From an uncultured Bacteroidales bacterium (GTDB taxonomy: Bacteria; Bacteroidota; Bacteroidia; Bacteroidales; Paludibacteraceae): 64,000 nucleotides of DNA. The stretch covers positions 83,819 to 147,818 of the forward strand of contig ONBH01000002.1 of assembly GCA_900316005.1 (NCBI GenBank), written 5' to 3'. Position 1 is the stretch's first letter. Every line of letters begins with the position of its first letter. The position numbers and the translations under genes are program-made. This document shows positions 1 through 8,799 of this stretch, piece after piece. Under the pieces are notes generated by a model. That model saw nothing but the letters and a program-made list of their open reading frames with translations. It had not been told where the DNA came from and ran no database searches.

Positions 1-8
1 TAAGGGAG

Positions 9-76
9 ATTTAGAAATTAAGATTTAAAATTTAAGATTTAAGATTTAAGATTGATTTAAGATTTAAGATTATATC
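9..76. repeat. 7-bp tandem array (ATTTAAG type)
   Basis: Imperfect tandem copies of ATTTAAG/ATTTAAA run up to the start codon of the first gene, with one 4-base irregularity near position 52. It belongs to the window-wide family of heptamer arrays at gene junctions. The same word recurs at 23077-23112. Confidence 0.85.
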
Positions 77-78
77 AT

Positions 79-981
79 ATGAAACCTACATTATTTATTC
101 TTGCTGCCGGAATGGGAAGCCGTTATGGCGGTCTGAAACAGTTAGACGGTCTGGGCCCCAATGGCGAAACAATTACGGATTACAATGTATTTGATGCACT
201 ACGTGCCGGATTTGGTAAGATTGTCTTTGTTATCCGTCATGACTTTGAAGAGGAGTTCCGCAAGGTGGTTCTCAGCAAGTATGCAGACCGTATTCCTTGT
301 GAGCTATGCTTCCAGTCGCTTGACAAGTTGCCGGAAGGCTATAAATGCCCGGAAACGCGTCAAAAACCCTGGGGAACGAACCATGCTGTGCTGATGGGTC
401 GGGAGTGTATCCATGAGCCCTTTGCCGTCATCAATGCCGATGACTTCTACGGTGCAGAGTCGTTCCAGATACTGGCAGACTACCTGCGTAGCATAGAGGG
501 TACAGAGGGTCGTTACTGCATGATGGGTTATCGTGTGCAGAACACGCTCAGCGAAAATGGTCAGGTCAACCGCGGTGTATGCCAGACGGATGAGAACGGT
601 CTGCTGACCGATGTCGTGGAGTGCGTCGGTATCGAGAGTGTAGGCGAGCATATTATCTATAAGGATGCTGCCGGCCAAGACTGCGAAATCGTGCCTGATA
701 CCCCTGTATCCATGAATATGTGGGGTTTCACACCGGAGTATTTCGACTATTCGGACGAGGCGTTCCGCGCCTTCCTCGATGAGCATATCAACGAGCCCAA
801 GACCGAGATTTATATCCCGACCGTAGTTAATGACCTGATTAAGGCAGGCAAGGTAAGTTGCCGCGTGCTGGATACCCCGAGCCACTGGTTCGGCGTGACC
901 TATGCCGAGGATCGTCCGCAAGTCGTGATGCGACTCAATGAACTGATTAAGAAGGGCGTTTATCCCGAGAAACTCTTCTAA
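79..981 (+). CDS. sugar-phosphate nucleotidyltransferase family protein
   Basis: A 300-residue protein of the NTP-transferase fold, which joins a sugar phosphate to a nucleoside triphosphate to make an activated sugar in the cytoplasm. The N-terminal nucleotide-binding signature LAAGMGSRYGG (residues 8-18) is followed by LKQL, and DDFYG at 121-125 supplies the metal-binding acidic pair. The exact sugar and nucleotide cannot be read from the sequence; glucose-1-phosphate or a heptose/mannose phosphate are all possible. It precedes galE and manA on the same strand, which fits sugar-nucleotide supply for surface glycans. The ATG lies directly after a heptamer array. The stop codon is followed immediately by another array. 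Confidence 0.8.
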   Translation: MKPTLFILAAGMGSRYGGLKQLDGLGPNGETITDYNVFDALRAGFGKIVFVIRHDFEEEFRKVVLSKYADRIPCELCFQSLDKLPEGYKCPETRQKPWGTNHAVLMGRECIHEPFAVINADDFYGAESFQILADYLRSIEGTEGRYCMMGYRVQNTLSENGQVNRGVCQTDENGLLTDVVECVGIESVGEHIIYKDAAGQDCEIVPDTPVSMNMWGFTPEYFDYSDEAFRAFLDEHINEPKTEIYIPTVVNDLIKAGKVSCRVLDTPSHWFGVTYAEDRPQVVMRLNELIKKGVYPEKLF

Positions 982-1131
982 AGTTGAGAGTTGAATGTTG
1001 AGAGTTGAGTGAAGTTGAGAGTTGAAAGTTGAAAGTTAACTTACTACTAAAAACTGCTCTAAACTATAAACACTAAACTGCTCTAAACACTAAACTGCAC
1101 TAAACTCTAAACTCTAAACACTAAACTAAAA
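982..1131. repeat. double 7-bp tandem array with an orientation switch
   Basis: The first half (982-1040) is built of GTTGAGA/GTTGAAA words and starts at the base after the upstream stop codon. The second half (about 1052-1130) is built of AACTATA/AACTCTA/AACACTA words, the complementary orientation. Extra 3-base inserts (GAA, CTG, TGC) break the period at several points. The array fills the whole gap to galE, and no promoter was recognised in it. Confidence 0.9.
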
Positions 1132-1135
1132 AAAA

Positions 1136-2170
1136 ATGGCAAGAATAGTAGTTACCGGTGGTACCGGATATATAGGTTCGCATACCGTCGTATGCCTGAT
1201 GCAGCAGGGCTACGAGGTGGTGATAGTAGATAACTTGAGTAATTCCAATACCAATGTGCTGGATGGCATAGCTGCCATTACAGGCAAGCGTCCTACCTTT
1301 GAGAACCTCGACTGCATGGACTACATGAGTATGTCCCGCCTGTTCTCACGCTACACGGATATAGAGGCAATCATTCATTTTGCAGCCAGCAAGGCGGTGA
1401 ATGAGTCGGTCGAGAAACCGCTGATGTATTACCGCAACAACATCTCGTCGCTGGTGTCGGTGCTGGATCTGATGCATCAGTTCAATGTGAATAACATCGT
1501 CTTCTCGTCATCCTGCACCGTATATGGTCAGCCCGACAAAGACCACCTGCCCGTCAATGAGACAGCTCCTATCCAGAAGGCCCTTTCGCCCTATGGCAAC
1601 ACCAAGCAAATCAACGAGGAGATTATCATGGATGAGGCGCACGCTAACCCCAAGATGCACGCTACCATCCTGCGTTACTTCAATCCCATCGGTGCCCATC
1701 CGTCGGCTATGATCGGTGAGTTGCCCAATGGCGTACCGCAGAACCTGTTGCCCTATCTGACACAGACGGCAGCTGGCCTTCGTCCGAAACTGCGCGTCTT
1801 TGGTAATGATTACAACACGCCTGATGGCAGCTGCATCCGCGACTATATCTATGTCATGGATCTGGCTCGGGCGCATGTGCAGGCAGTAGAGCGTATGCTC
1901 AAGAAACGTAGCACCGAGCAGGTGGAGGTGTTCAACTTAGGTACCGGTCGCGGACTGAGTGTGCTGGAGTTGATCTCGCTCTTTGAGAAAGCCACCGGCG
2001 TAAAGGTGCCCTACGAAATCGTTGCGCGTCGTGAAGGCGATATTGAGCAGGTATGGGCTGACCCGAAGAAGGCGAATGAAGTATTAGGCTGGCGCGCCGA
2101 TACCCCGATAGAAGATGTGCTGCTCTCGGCATGGAACTGGGAGAAGCGAATCCGTAATATTCAATCCTAA
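1136..2170 (+). CDS. galE: UDP-glucose 4-epimerase
   Basis: A 344-residue short-chain dehydrogenase-type epimerase that interconverts UDP-glucose and UDP-galactose using bound NAD. The Rossmann motif TGGTGYIGS is at residues 7-15, the SSSCTVYG segment near 124-131 holds the catalytic serine region, and the active-site pair is Tyr153 and Lys157 in YGNTK. RYFNPIGAHPS and the C-terminal REGDIEQVWAD are typical of bacterial GalE. The length is normal for the family. It lies 9 bases upstream of manA, so the two are probably co-transcribed. The ATG follows a run of A residues at the end of a heptamer array. Confidence 0.95.
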   Translation: MARIVVTGGTGYIGSHTVVCLMQQGYEVVIVDNLSNSNTNVLDGIAAITGKRPTFENLDCMDYMSMSRLFSRYTDIEAIIHFAASKAVNESVEKPLMYYRNNISSLVSVLDLMHQFNVNNIVFSSSCTVYGQPDKDHLPVNETAPIQKALSPYGNTKQINEEIIMDEAHANPKMHATILRYFNPIGAHPSAMIGELPNGVPQNLLPYLTQTAAGLRPKLRVFGNDYNTPDGSCIRDYIYVMDLARAHVQAVERMLKKRSTEQVEVFNLGTGRGLSVLELISLFEKATGVKVPYEIVARREGDIEQVWADPKKANEVLGWRADTPIEDVLLSAWNWEKRIRNIQS

Positions 2171-2179
2171 TAGCAGCTC

Positions 2180-3106
2180 GTGTTGTATCCTCTGCTCTTT
2201 GAGCCTATCGTACTCCCCAAGGTGTGGGGTAGCGAGAGTTGGGTGTTGTCGGCATACGGCGACAATGCTTCTGTGGTGCGTAATGGTTTTCTCAGCGGTA
2301 ACACCTTGCCGGAAGTGATGGAGATATACATGGACGAACTGCTGGGTGGTAGGGTGTATGACCAATATGGTGATACGTTTCCGCTGCTCTGTAAGTTCAT
2401 TCATGTGAACGACAACCTCTCTGTGCAAGTTCATCCCGATGATGAGGCAGCCGCACGTCAGGGGCTATCGGGCAAGACCGAGATGTGGTATGTGCACGAA
2501 GCGGAACCGGAAGCCGGTATTCTGTTGGGTTTCAATCGCAACACCTCGGCAGAGGAGGTTCGTAGCCTCCTGGGCGAGAACCGAATCATGGATGTACTCC
2601 GTAGGCAGGCTGTGAAGCGTGGCGATGCAGCCTATATCCCCGCCGGTAAGGTGCACGCCTTGTGTAAGGGAACCCATGTGGCAGAGATTCAGCAGAATAG
2701 TGATGTGACGTACCGCCTATACGACTATAACCGCGTGGGATTGGATGGTAAGCTGCGTCCCCTGCATGTAGAGGAGGCTCTTGAAGTGCTGGATTACGAA
2801 GCAGAGCAGGAACCCCTGTTGCACTATAGCTGTGGCGAAAATGAGGCTGCCAATCTGGTACAAGACCCGCATTTTGTGACCAACTTGCTGCGCATGACGC
2901 ACCCCGTGGAGCGCGGTATGGGTGGGTTGGATAGTTTTGTGGTGTATATGTGTGTGGCGGGTAGTGTGCGTCTGGATTGCCCGGATGATGACTGCGAACC
3001 CGTTGTGCTGCAGACCGAAGACGCGGTGCTGATACCGGCAGCGCTAAGTGGCGTGCGACTGACACCCATCAGTGACAAGGCAGAGCTGTTAGAGACGTAT
3101 CTGTAG
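2180..3106 (+). CDS. manA: mannose-6-phosphate isomerase, class I
   Basis: A 308-residue zinc cupin enzyme that interconverts fructose-6-phosphate and mannose-6-phosphate and so feeds GDP-mannose synthesis. Likely metal ligands are visible in QVHPDD (His85), KTEMWYV (Glu101) and AGKVHAL (His159), and EIQQNSDVTYRLYD is a family signature. Length matches the short Bacteroidota/Firmicutes form rather than the 390-residue enterobacterial one. The start is GTG at 2180 (TTG at 2183 is an alternative); there is no ATG in a suitable place. It sits 9 bases after galE and is followed by a bidirectional hairpin terminator. Confidence 0.93.
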   Translation: MLYPLLFEPIVLPKVWGSESWVLSAYGDNASVVRNGFLSGNTLPEVMEIYMDELLGGRVYDQYGDTFPLLCKFIHVNDNLSVQVHPDDEAAARQGLSGKTEMWYVHEAEPEAGILLGFNRNTSAEEVRSLLGENRIMDVLRRQAVKRGDAAYIPAGKVHALCKGTHVAEIQQNSDVTYRLYDYNRVGLDGKLRPLHVEEALEVLDYEAEQEPLLHYSCGENEAANLVQDPHFVTNLLRMTHPVERGMGGLDSFVVYMCVAGSVRLDCPDDDCEPVVLQTEDAVLIPAALSGVRLTPISDKAELLETYL

Positions 3107-3127
3107 AATGGAGAATGGAAAATTATC
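3104..3127. repeat. short 7-bp array (AGAATGG type)
   Basis: Three heptamer-like words (AGAATGG twice, then AAAATTA) begin at the manA stop codon. It is a small member of the junctional heptamer family. Confidence 0.6.
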
Positions 3128-3152
3128 CGTCATAACGTCATAATGAAATAAG

Positions 3153-3182
3153 AAAGCGCAGGTTGTTGCCTGCGCTTTTCTT
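3153..3182. terminator. bidirectional rho-independent terminator
   Basis: A perfect 10-bp stem (AAAGCGCAGG at 3153-3162 with CCTGCGCTTT at 3169-3178) and a 6-base loop lies between the convergent manA and outer-membrane-protein genes. The A-rich and T-rich arms let it serve both strands. Confidence 0.85.
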
Positions 3183-3906
3183 ATTGCTTCCCGAAGATGA
3201 ACCCGACATACAGTCGCGGTCCGGAGGGGGAGATGAAGTTACTCCAGCTTACATTGGGGCTGAGCGAGCTACCGCTTTTGCCGAAGGGTAACATATAATC
3301 CACGCGCAGCAGCAGGGCTGCCAGGTGACCTAATTTAAATTCCATGCCTACGTAGGGGTCTAATAGGAAGTAAGGCGTGGAGGTGTACGATGCATTGAAC
3401 ACCGTGGTGGAGCCGGATACCTGTTCGGCAGACGAAGGCACGTAGAGGCGCCGCGTCTTACCGCCGCCAACACCCATACCGATGAGCGGACGAATAAGAC
3501 CGAGGTCCCAGTAGAAGTCACAGATAGCTTGTGCCCAGGCCGTACGGATACTACTGCCACTCTTCATCAGGGGCATCGTGCTAATGGCACCCTCTGCACC
3601 GAGGTGTATATGGTCGATAAGATGCATGCGTAGCATACCACCCAAGCCCAAGGTGACTCCGTCGCGTGGCAGATCGGTGACATTCGGTACTGCCTTCAGA
3701 CTGCCGTTGCGAAAGAGTTCGTCGGGTGATTGGGAGAAGGCATAGCCGATATGCAGCAGCATACCGCCCGAGAAACCCGTCACGATTTTTCGTTCTTTCT
3801 TCTCCTTACCTTGCTTAGCGGCGACGGCAGTGCTATCTCGCGCCACAACCGGCTCTACTGCGATGAGCAGAGCCAGTAGTGGAAGCAACCATTTCAGATG
3901 TCTCAT
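3181..3906 (-). CDS. predicted outer-membrane beta-barrel protein
   Basis: A 241-residue protein with a clear signal peptide (residues 1-22: a basic start, a long leucine-rich core and a VVA cleavage site). The mature part alternates glycine and aromatic residues and ends in a hydrophobic strand, LYVGFIFGKQ, as expected of a small outer-membrane beta-barrel. No specific family was recognised, so the function is unknown. Its ATG overlaps the deoD stop codon (ATGA), so it is translated from the mfd-kdsB-deoD transcript as the last gene before the terminator. It could be a porin-like or structural barrel. Confidence 0.65.
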   Translation of the reverse strand: MRHLKWLLPLLALLIAVEPVVARDSTAVAAKQGKEKKERKIVTGFSGGMLLHIGYAFSQSPDELFRNGSLKAVPNVTDLPRDGVTLGLGGMLRMHLIDHIHLGAEGAISTMPLMKSGSSIRTAWAQAICDFYWDLGLIRPLIGMGVGGGKTRRLYVPSSAEQVSGSTTVFNASYTSTPYFLLDPYVGMEFKLGHLAALLLRVDYMLPFGKSGSSLSPNVSWSNFISPSGPRLYVGFIFGKQ

Positions 3907-4613
3907 ACCAGCGAGAAAGCTACATCCATCATCTTGGTGAAGGTGTTCTGGCGCTCTTCGGCAGTAGTGGCCTCACCGGTGAGGATATGGTCGCTAACGG
4001 TGCAGATGACCAGCGCTTTCTTGCCGGCGCGTGCTGCATTCATGTACAGCGAGGGTGCTTCCATCTCGTCGGCCAGCACACCCATTTTTGTCCAGTTGGC
4101 CTTGCGCTCGTCTTCGCAGTAGAAGATGTCGGCGGAGAAGACGTTACCTACGTGGTAGGTGTAACCGAACTTCTCGCAGGCTTCTACGGCGCGACGGCAT
4201 AGGTCGAAGTCGGCGATAGGTGCATAGTGACCGGGCAGATTATACTGCTGACCGTAGTTGCTGTCGGTGCAGCTGCCTTGCGCAATAACGAGGTCGCCCA
4301 GGTGTACATACATCTGGCGTGCGCCGCACGAACCCACGCGGATGATGGTGTCAACATCGTAGAAGTTGAAGAGCTCGTAGGTGTAGATACCTATCGAGGG
4401 AATTCCCATACCATGACCCATGACGGTAACGGGTTTGCCATTGTGGGTGCCTGTATAGGCTAACATGCTGCGTACGTTATTGACTAACACGGGGTTATCC
4501 AGATACTTCTCAGCCATCAGCTTGGCGCGCAGGGGATCACCTGCCATAATCATTGTCTTGGCGATTTCGCCATACTTTGCCCCAATGTGGGGAGTTGGTG
4601 TGTTGTGTTCCAT
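3903..4613 (-). CDS. deoD: purine-nucleoside phosphorylase, DeoD type
   Basis: A 236-residue cytoplasmic hexameric-type phosphorylase that splits purine nucleosides with phosphate into base plus (deoxy)ribose-1-phosphate. Family marks are the AGDPLRAK phosphate-binding segment (residues 24-31), GHGMGIPS near 66-73, the EMEA ribose-binding motif at 183-186, and the proton-donor Asp208 in TVSDH. Length is standard for the family. It follows kdsB by 55 bases, which hold an AT-rich repeat array, and overlaps the next gene by 4 bases. Confidence 0.95.
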   Translation of the reverse strand: MEHNTPTPHIGAKYGEIAKTMIMAGDPLRAKLMAEKYLDNPVLVNNVRSMLAYTGTHNGKPVTVMGHGMGIPSIGIYTYELFNFYDVDTIIRVGSCGARQMYVHLGDLVIAQGSCTDSNYGQQYNLPGHYAPIADFDLCRRAVEACEKFGYTYHVGNVFSADIFYCEDERKANWTKMGVLADEMEAPSLYMNAARAGKKALVICTVSDHILTGEATTAEERQNTFTKMMDVAFSLV

Positions 4614-4625
4614 ACTATTAATGTT

Positions 4626-4686
4626 TTTTTCGTTATTTTCGTAGTTTATGTAGTTTTCGTTATAATTTTCAATTTTCCATTTTCAG
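4626..4686. repeat. 7/8-bp tandem array at the kdsB-deoD junction
   Basis: On the minus strand the array reads AAAATGG, AAAATTG, AAAATTA and then AACTACA/AACTACG-type words. The last four codons and the stop codon of kdsB lie inside it, so the KdsB tail (KMEN) appears to be array-derived. A similar ACTACG array lies at 10526-10566. Confidence 0.7.
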
Positions 4687-5454
4687 TTTCGCTGCAAATT
4701 CGTTTGCAGCGACGAGGTCTTCGGGTGTATCGATACCGATGGTCTGTACATCGGTCATCGCCACGCGGATTTGGTAGCCGTTCTCGAGCCAGCGGAGTTG
4801 TTCCAAACTCTCGTTCAGTTCAGCCTCAGAGGGCGGCAGTTGGGTTATCCGACGCAGGATATCAGCGCGGTAGGCATACATGCCGATGTGCTTGTAGTGC
4901 TTGTGCTGCTTGAGCCAGTCCTCACGCGGAATACCGCGCAGGTAGGGTATGACGCTGCGCGAGAAGAGCAGCGCGTTGTGTGTCTTTTCTGAGAATACGA
5001 CTTTCGGGCTGTTGGGGTTCTCCAGGGCTGTAAGTCCGTCCTCTTCGGTAAAGGGTTTGACCAGGGTGGCTATCTCAGTGGGGAAACAAGCCTGCAGGGC
5101 ACGTATCTGCTCGGGTTGGATAAACGGCTCGTCGCCTTGGATATTGATGATTACCCAATCGTCCAATCGTAAATCGTCTAATCGTAAATCGTCCAATCGT
5201 AAATTTAAAAAGGCTTCGAGGCAGCGGTCGGTGCCGCACCGGTGGTCGCTGCGGGTCATGACTGCCTCGCCGCCAAATGCGTGCACGCAGTTGAGGATGC
5301 GCTCATCGTCGGTGGCGACCACGACGCGGTCTAACGCCTTACGAGCCTGCTCATAGACGCGCTGAATCATCGGTTTGCCACCGATGAGTGCCAGCGGCTT
5401 ACCCGGGAAACGGGTGCTGGCATAACGTGCCGGTATTATTCCGATAAATTGCAT
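4669..5454 (-). CDS. kdsB: 3-deoxy-manno-octulosonate cytidylyltransferase
   Basis: A 261-residue cytoplasmic enzyme that makes CMP-Kdo from CTP and Kdo for lipid A/LPS core assembly. The CTP-binding signature PARYASTRFPGKPL is at residues 8-21, with RCGTDR near 72-77 and IQGDEPF at 105-111. Between the last two, residues 85-99 are three copies of a five-residue repeat (RLDDL-like) encoded by a 15-base tandem repeat. This looks like an in-frame insertion into a loop and is not a general feature of KdsB. The start overlaps the end of mfd by 19 bases. Confidence 0.93.
   Translation of the reverse strand: MQFIGIIPARYASTRFPGKPLALIGGKPMIQRVYEQARKALDRVVVATDDERILNCVHAFGGEAVMTRSDHRCGTDRCLEAFLNLRLDDLRLDDLRLDDWVIINIQGDEPFIQPEQIRALQACFPTEIATLVKPFTEEDGLTALENPNSPKVVFSEKTHNALLFSRSVIPYLRGIPREDWLKQHKHYKHIGMYAYRADILRRITQLPPSEAELNESLEQLRWLENGYQIRVAMTDVQTIGIDTPEDLVAANEFAAKLKMEN
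5157..5206. repeat. 15-bp in-frame tandem repeat inside kdsB
   Basis: Three near-identical 15-base units (coding-strand GATTTACGATTGGAC with single-base variants), each made of a 7-base and an 8-base half. The unit adds five residues per copy and keeps the kdsB frame open. Confidence 0.9.
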
Positions 5455-8400
5455 ATCTTATTCAGTAGGTTAAGTGCACCCTGTAGGGTACGCACGTTGG
5501 TTATGGTGATGTATTTCTTGCCGGTAGATTTCCCTTTCCTATCGACGACTTCGTGGAACTGGCATCTGTCGAGATGCATTCGTACGTAATCGACGATCCG
5601 GTGTAATGCGTCGCTATGTAGGTACGCGGGGTTTTTGCTTTGGAGGTATAGAGCCATGCGTTCGCCTTTGAGGTGAATCTTCTCGATACCCAATTGGCAG
5701 CATACCCAACGGATACGCACCACGTTCATCAGCTCTTCGGCTTCTTCGGGTAGCGGGCCGAAGCGGTCGATAAGGCGCCGCTTGAATTCGGTCATCTCGT
5801 CCTCGTTGCGCAGACTGTCCAGTTCGCGATAGAGGGCGATACGCTCGGGGATGTTTTCGATATAGGTATTCGGGAAGCTGACGGGTATATCGGTCTCCAG
5901 CTGCGAGTCTGAGCACCAGGCGGTCTTATGATTTATCCGCAGGTTGTCATCCTCGTCATTAGTGGGTACACCTTCCTCTTCCTTCAGTTCTTCGACCGCT
6001 TCGTTGAGGATTCGCTGATAGGTCTCGTAGCCGAGGTCGGCGATGAAGCCTGACTGTTCGGCGCCGAGCAGGTTACCGGCACCTCGGATGTCAAGATCCT
6101 GCATGGCGAGGTTAAAGCCCGAACCGGGTTCTGCGAAGATGGAAAGAGCATCCAGTCGCCTCCGAGCCTCGGGGGTAAGCAGTTCGCGATCGGGGGTTAC
6201 CAGGTAGCAATAGGCTTTGCGATTGGAGCGCCCGACTCGCCCACGAAGCTGATGCAGGTCTGCCAGTCCGTAGTGCTGTGCCGAGTAGATAATCATGGTG
6301 TTGACGTTAGGTATATCCACACCCGATTCGATGATGGTAGTGGATACCAGTACGTCGTAGTCGTAGTTGATGAAGGCCTCGAGTCGTTTCTCGGTCTCGT
6401 CGCCGGGCATCTGACCATGGGCGGTGATGATTCGTGCGTCGGGACAGAGTCGATGAATGCGTGCCTCAATGCGGGGTAGCATCTCGATGCGGTTGCTGAC
6501 GACGAATATCTGGCCGTTACGTTGCAACTCGATGTCAATAGCCTCCTTGATGATATCCTCGTCTTCTATGCCGATGATCTCTGTCTGTACGGGGAAGCGG
6601 TTGGGTGGAGCTGTGTTGATGACGCTCAGATCGCGCGCACCGAGCAGTGAGAACTGCAGGGTACGCGGTATCGGGGTCGCCGTCAGGGTCAGTACATCTA
6701 CGTTGGCACGCAGGCTCTTCAGTTTCTCCTTAACCGACACGCCGAACTTCTGTTCCTCGTCAATGATGAGCAACCCCAGGTCTTTCCACTTGACTTGTTT
6801 GCCAACCAGTTTGTGTGTGCCGATGAGGATGTCGATATTACCTTTTTGCAGGTTATCCAGTATCTCCTTCACTTCCTTGGCAGACTTAGTCCGGCTGAGA
6901 TATTCCACGCGTACGGGGAACTGGCGGAAGCGTTCGCGGAAGGTGTTGTAGTGCTGCAGGGCAAGAACGGTAGTGGGCACCAGTACGGCAGTCTGTTTGC
7001 CGCTGGTGGCTACCTTGAATGCCGCGCGCATTGCCACCTCGGTCTTGCCGAAACCTACATCGCCGCAGATGAGACGGTCCATAGGCTCGTGGCTCTCCAA
7101 GTCGTGTTTGACATCGAGCGTCGCCTTCGCCTGGTCAATGGTGTCCTCGTAGATGAAGCTGGCCTCCAGCTCATGCTGCATATAATCATCGGGCGGATAA
7201 GCAAAGCCGCCGAGGCTCTTGCGCTTGGCGTATAGTTGTATGAGTTCGCGGGCGATATCCTTAACTTTGCTCTTGGTGCGTTCCTTGAGTCGCTCCCAAG
7301 CGCCGGAACCCAGTTTGGAGATCGTCGGTTCGGTGCCTTCCTTACCCTTGTATTTGGCGATACGGTGCAGGTTATGGATGGATACGAAGATGGTATCGCC
7401 GTCGCGGTAGTTGAGCTTGAGCATCTCCTGCAACTTGCCGTTGACAGCTGTGGTGACCAATCCGCCGAAGAGTCCGATACCATGGTCGCTGTGTACGACG
7501 TAGTCGCCGGGTTGGAGTTGGTTGATCTCCTTGAGCGTCAGCATCGCCTTGCCGCGCCGAGCATTCTCGCTGGTGAGCGTCACGCGGTGGTAGCGCTCGA
7601 ATATCTGATGGTCGGTGTAGCAGGCGCACTTAGCGTCGTGGTCTATCCAGCCGGCATGCAGCGTACGGTTGACGGGTATGAGTCGTACCGCCTCCTTGCC
7701 GCTGCCCTCGGCTTCGGCGTCGAGGATGGCCTGCAGGCGGTCGGCCTGTTTCTTCTGGTCCGAGAGGATGTAGATGCGGTAACCCGCTTCGTGTAGCCGG
7801 TTGATGTCCTGTGTCAGGAGCGAGAAGTCTTTGTTAAAGACGGGCTGGGGCAGGGTATCAAAGGTGATGCGTTCGTGTGTGGGGAAGTACGACTTGTCGC
7901 GCCACTCGAGGGTGGTTGATTGGCTGAGGTCAGGCTTCTGTTCTGCCCACTTATAGAAGACTACGTTCCAGTCGTTGGAACACCAGAGTGTATCTTGGCT
8001 GAGATAGTCCGTCAGGTAGGTGGGCTTTGCTTCGGCCTCTTCCGGTTGGGTAGCGACGATCTCAATATGCTTGCAGCGTTCGTCGGATAACTGGGTCTCG
8101 ATATCGAATGTGCGGATGGAGTCTATCTCATCGCCAAAGAAATCCAGGCGATACGGGTCTTCGTGCGCGTAACTATAGATATCTACGATGCCGCCGCGTA
8201 TGGCATACTGACCGGGTTCATAGACAAAGTCCACGCGCTGGAAGTTGAGTTCCGTGAGTCGGTCGGCAAGCTGCCCGATTGACTGCGTCTGCCCTTCCTC
8301 TAAGGCGAATGAAGAGCCCTGCAGTTGGTCCCTGGCCGGAACTGTTTCCGTCAGTGCCTCGGGGTAGGTGACGATGATGCAGTCACCACCCTGGCTCAGG

Positions 8401-8738
8401 GTTGCCAGCACCTCGGTTCGCTGAATAACCATCGCCTCATCACGTTGCTGCCTGCGGCGGTGCGAAACGGGGAAGAAGAACACGTTAGCCTCCAGCGAAC
8501 GCAGGTCGCCAAACAGGTATTGTGCCTCATCGGCATTATCGGCGATAAGTAGGATGGGCGAATCGGTTCTCGGTTCCGCTTTCTCGGCGAGGGCACGGAG
8601 CACAATTGAAGCCGCCGAACCGTTGAGACCGGCAAGCAGAATGTGCGTCGCGGGGCGCTTATTGGCACCCATACGCTCACGCAACACCCCTATGGCGGGG
8701 TGCAGACGCAGTTGCTCATATAGGTCTCTTAGTTCCAT
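5436..8738 (-). CDS. mfd: transcription-repair coupling factor
   Basis: An 1100-residue ATP-dependent DNA translocase that removes RNA polymerase stalled at lesions and recruits UvrA. In order: a UvrB-like N-terminal module, a CarD-type RNA-polymerase-interaction domain (GDYVVHSDHGIG near 410), a RecG-like helicase core with Walker A (GDVGFGKTE near 560), DEEQ box (near 657) and the arginine-finger region (LRGRVGRSNR near 832), then the C-terminal TRCF domain. Length is typical. It is the first gene of the run mfd-kdsB-deoD-OMP, with a strong promoter only about 20 bases upstream. The implied leader is very short. Confidence 0.97.
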   Translation of the reverse strand: MELRDLYEQLRLHPAIGVLRERMGANKRPATHILLAGLNGSAASIVLRALAEKAEPRTDSPILLIADNADEAQYLFGDLRSLEANVFFFPVSHRRRQQRDEAMVIQRTEVLATLSQGGDCIIVTYPEALTETVPARDQLQGSSFALEEGQTQSIGQLADRLTELNFQRVDFVYEPGQYAIRGGIVDIYSYAHEDPYRLDFFGDEIDSIRTFDIETQLSDERCKHIEIVATQPEEAEAKPTYLTDYLSQDTLWCSNDWNVVFYKWAEQKPDLSQSTTLEWRDKSYFPTHERITFDTLPQPVFNKDFSLLTQDINRLHEAGYRIYILSDQKKQADRLQAILDAEAEGSGKEAVRLIPVNRTLHAGWIDHDAKCACYTDHQIFERYHRVTLTSENARRGKAMLTLKEINQLQPGDYVVHSDHGIGLFGGLVTTAVNGKLQEMLKLNYRDGDTIFVSIHNLHRIAKYKGKEGTEPTISKLGSGAWERLKERTKSKVKDIARELIQLYAKRKSLGGFAYPPDDYMQHELEASFIYEDTIDQAKATLDVKHDLESHEPMDRLICGDVGFGKTEVAMRAAFKVATSGKQTAVLVPTTVLALQHYNTFRERFRQFPVRVEYLSRTKSAKEVKEILDNLQKGNIDILIGTHKLVGKQVKWKDLGLLIIDEEQKFGVSVKEKLKSLRANVDVLTLTATPIPRTLQFSLLGARDLSVINTAPPNRFPVQTEIIGIEDEDIIKEAIDIELQRNGQIFVVSNRIEMLPRIEARIHRLCPDARIITAHGQMPGDETEKRLEAFINYDYDVLVSTTIIESGVDIPNVNTMIIYSAQHYGLADLHQLRGRVGRSNRKAYCYLVTPDRELLTPEARRRLDALSIFAEPGSGFNLAMQDLDIRGAGNLLGAEQSGFIADLGYETYQRILNEAVEELKEEEGVPTNDEDDNLRINHKTAWCSDSQLETDIPVSFPNTYIENIPERIALYRELDSLRNEDEMTEFKRRLIDRFGPLPEEAEELMNVVRIRWVCCQLGIEKIHLKGERMALYLQSKNPAYLHSDALHRIVDYVRMHLDRCQFHEVVDRKGKSTGKKYITITNVRTLQGALNLLNKICNLSE

Positions 8739-8756
8739 TTGTTTTCAAATAGCGTG

Positions 8757-8788
8757 CAAAGATACAATTTTTTTTTGAATTACGCAAA
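8757..8788 (-). promoter_or_regulatory. Bacteroidota-type promoter for mfd
   Basis: On the minus strand a -33 TTTG (8785-8788) and a -7 TATCTTTG (8757-8764) are separated by exactly 20 bases. The spacer starts CGTA, part of a word shared with other promoters in this window. Confidence 0.85.
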
Positions 8789-8799
8789 TAAATGTGTGC

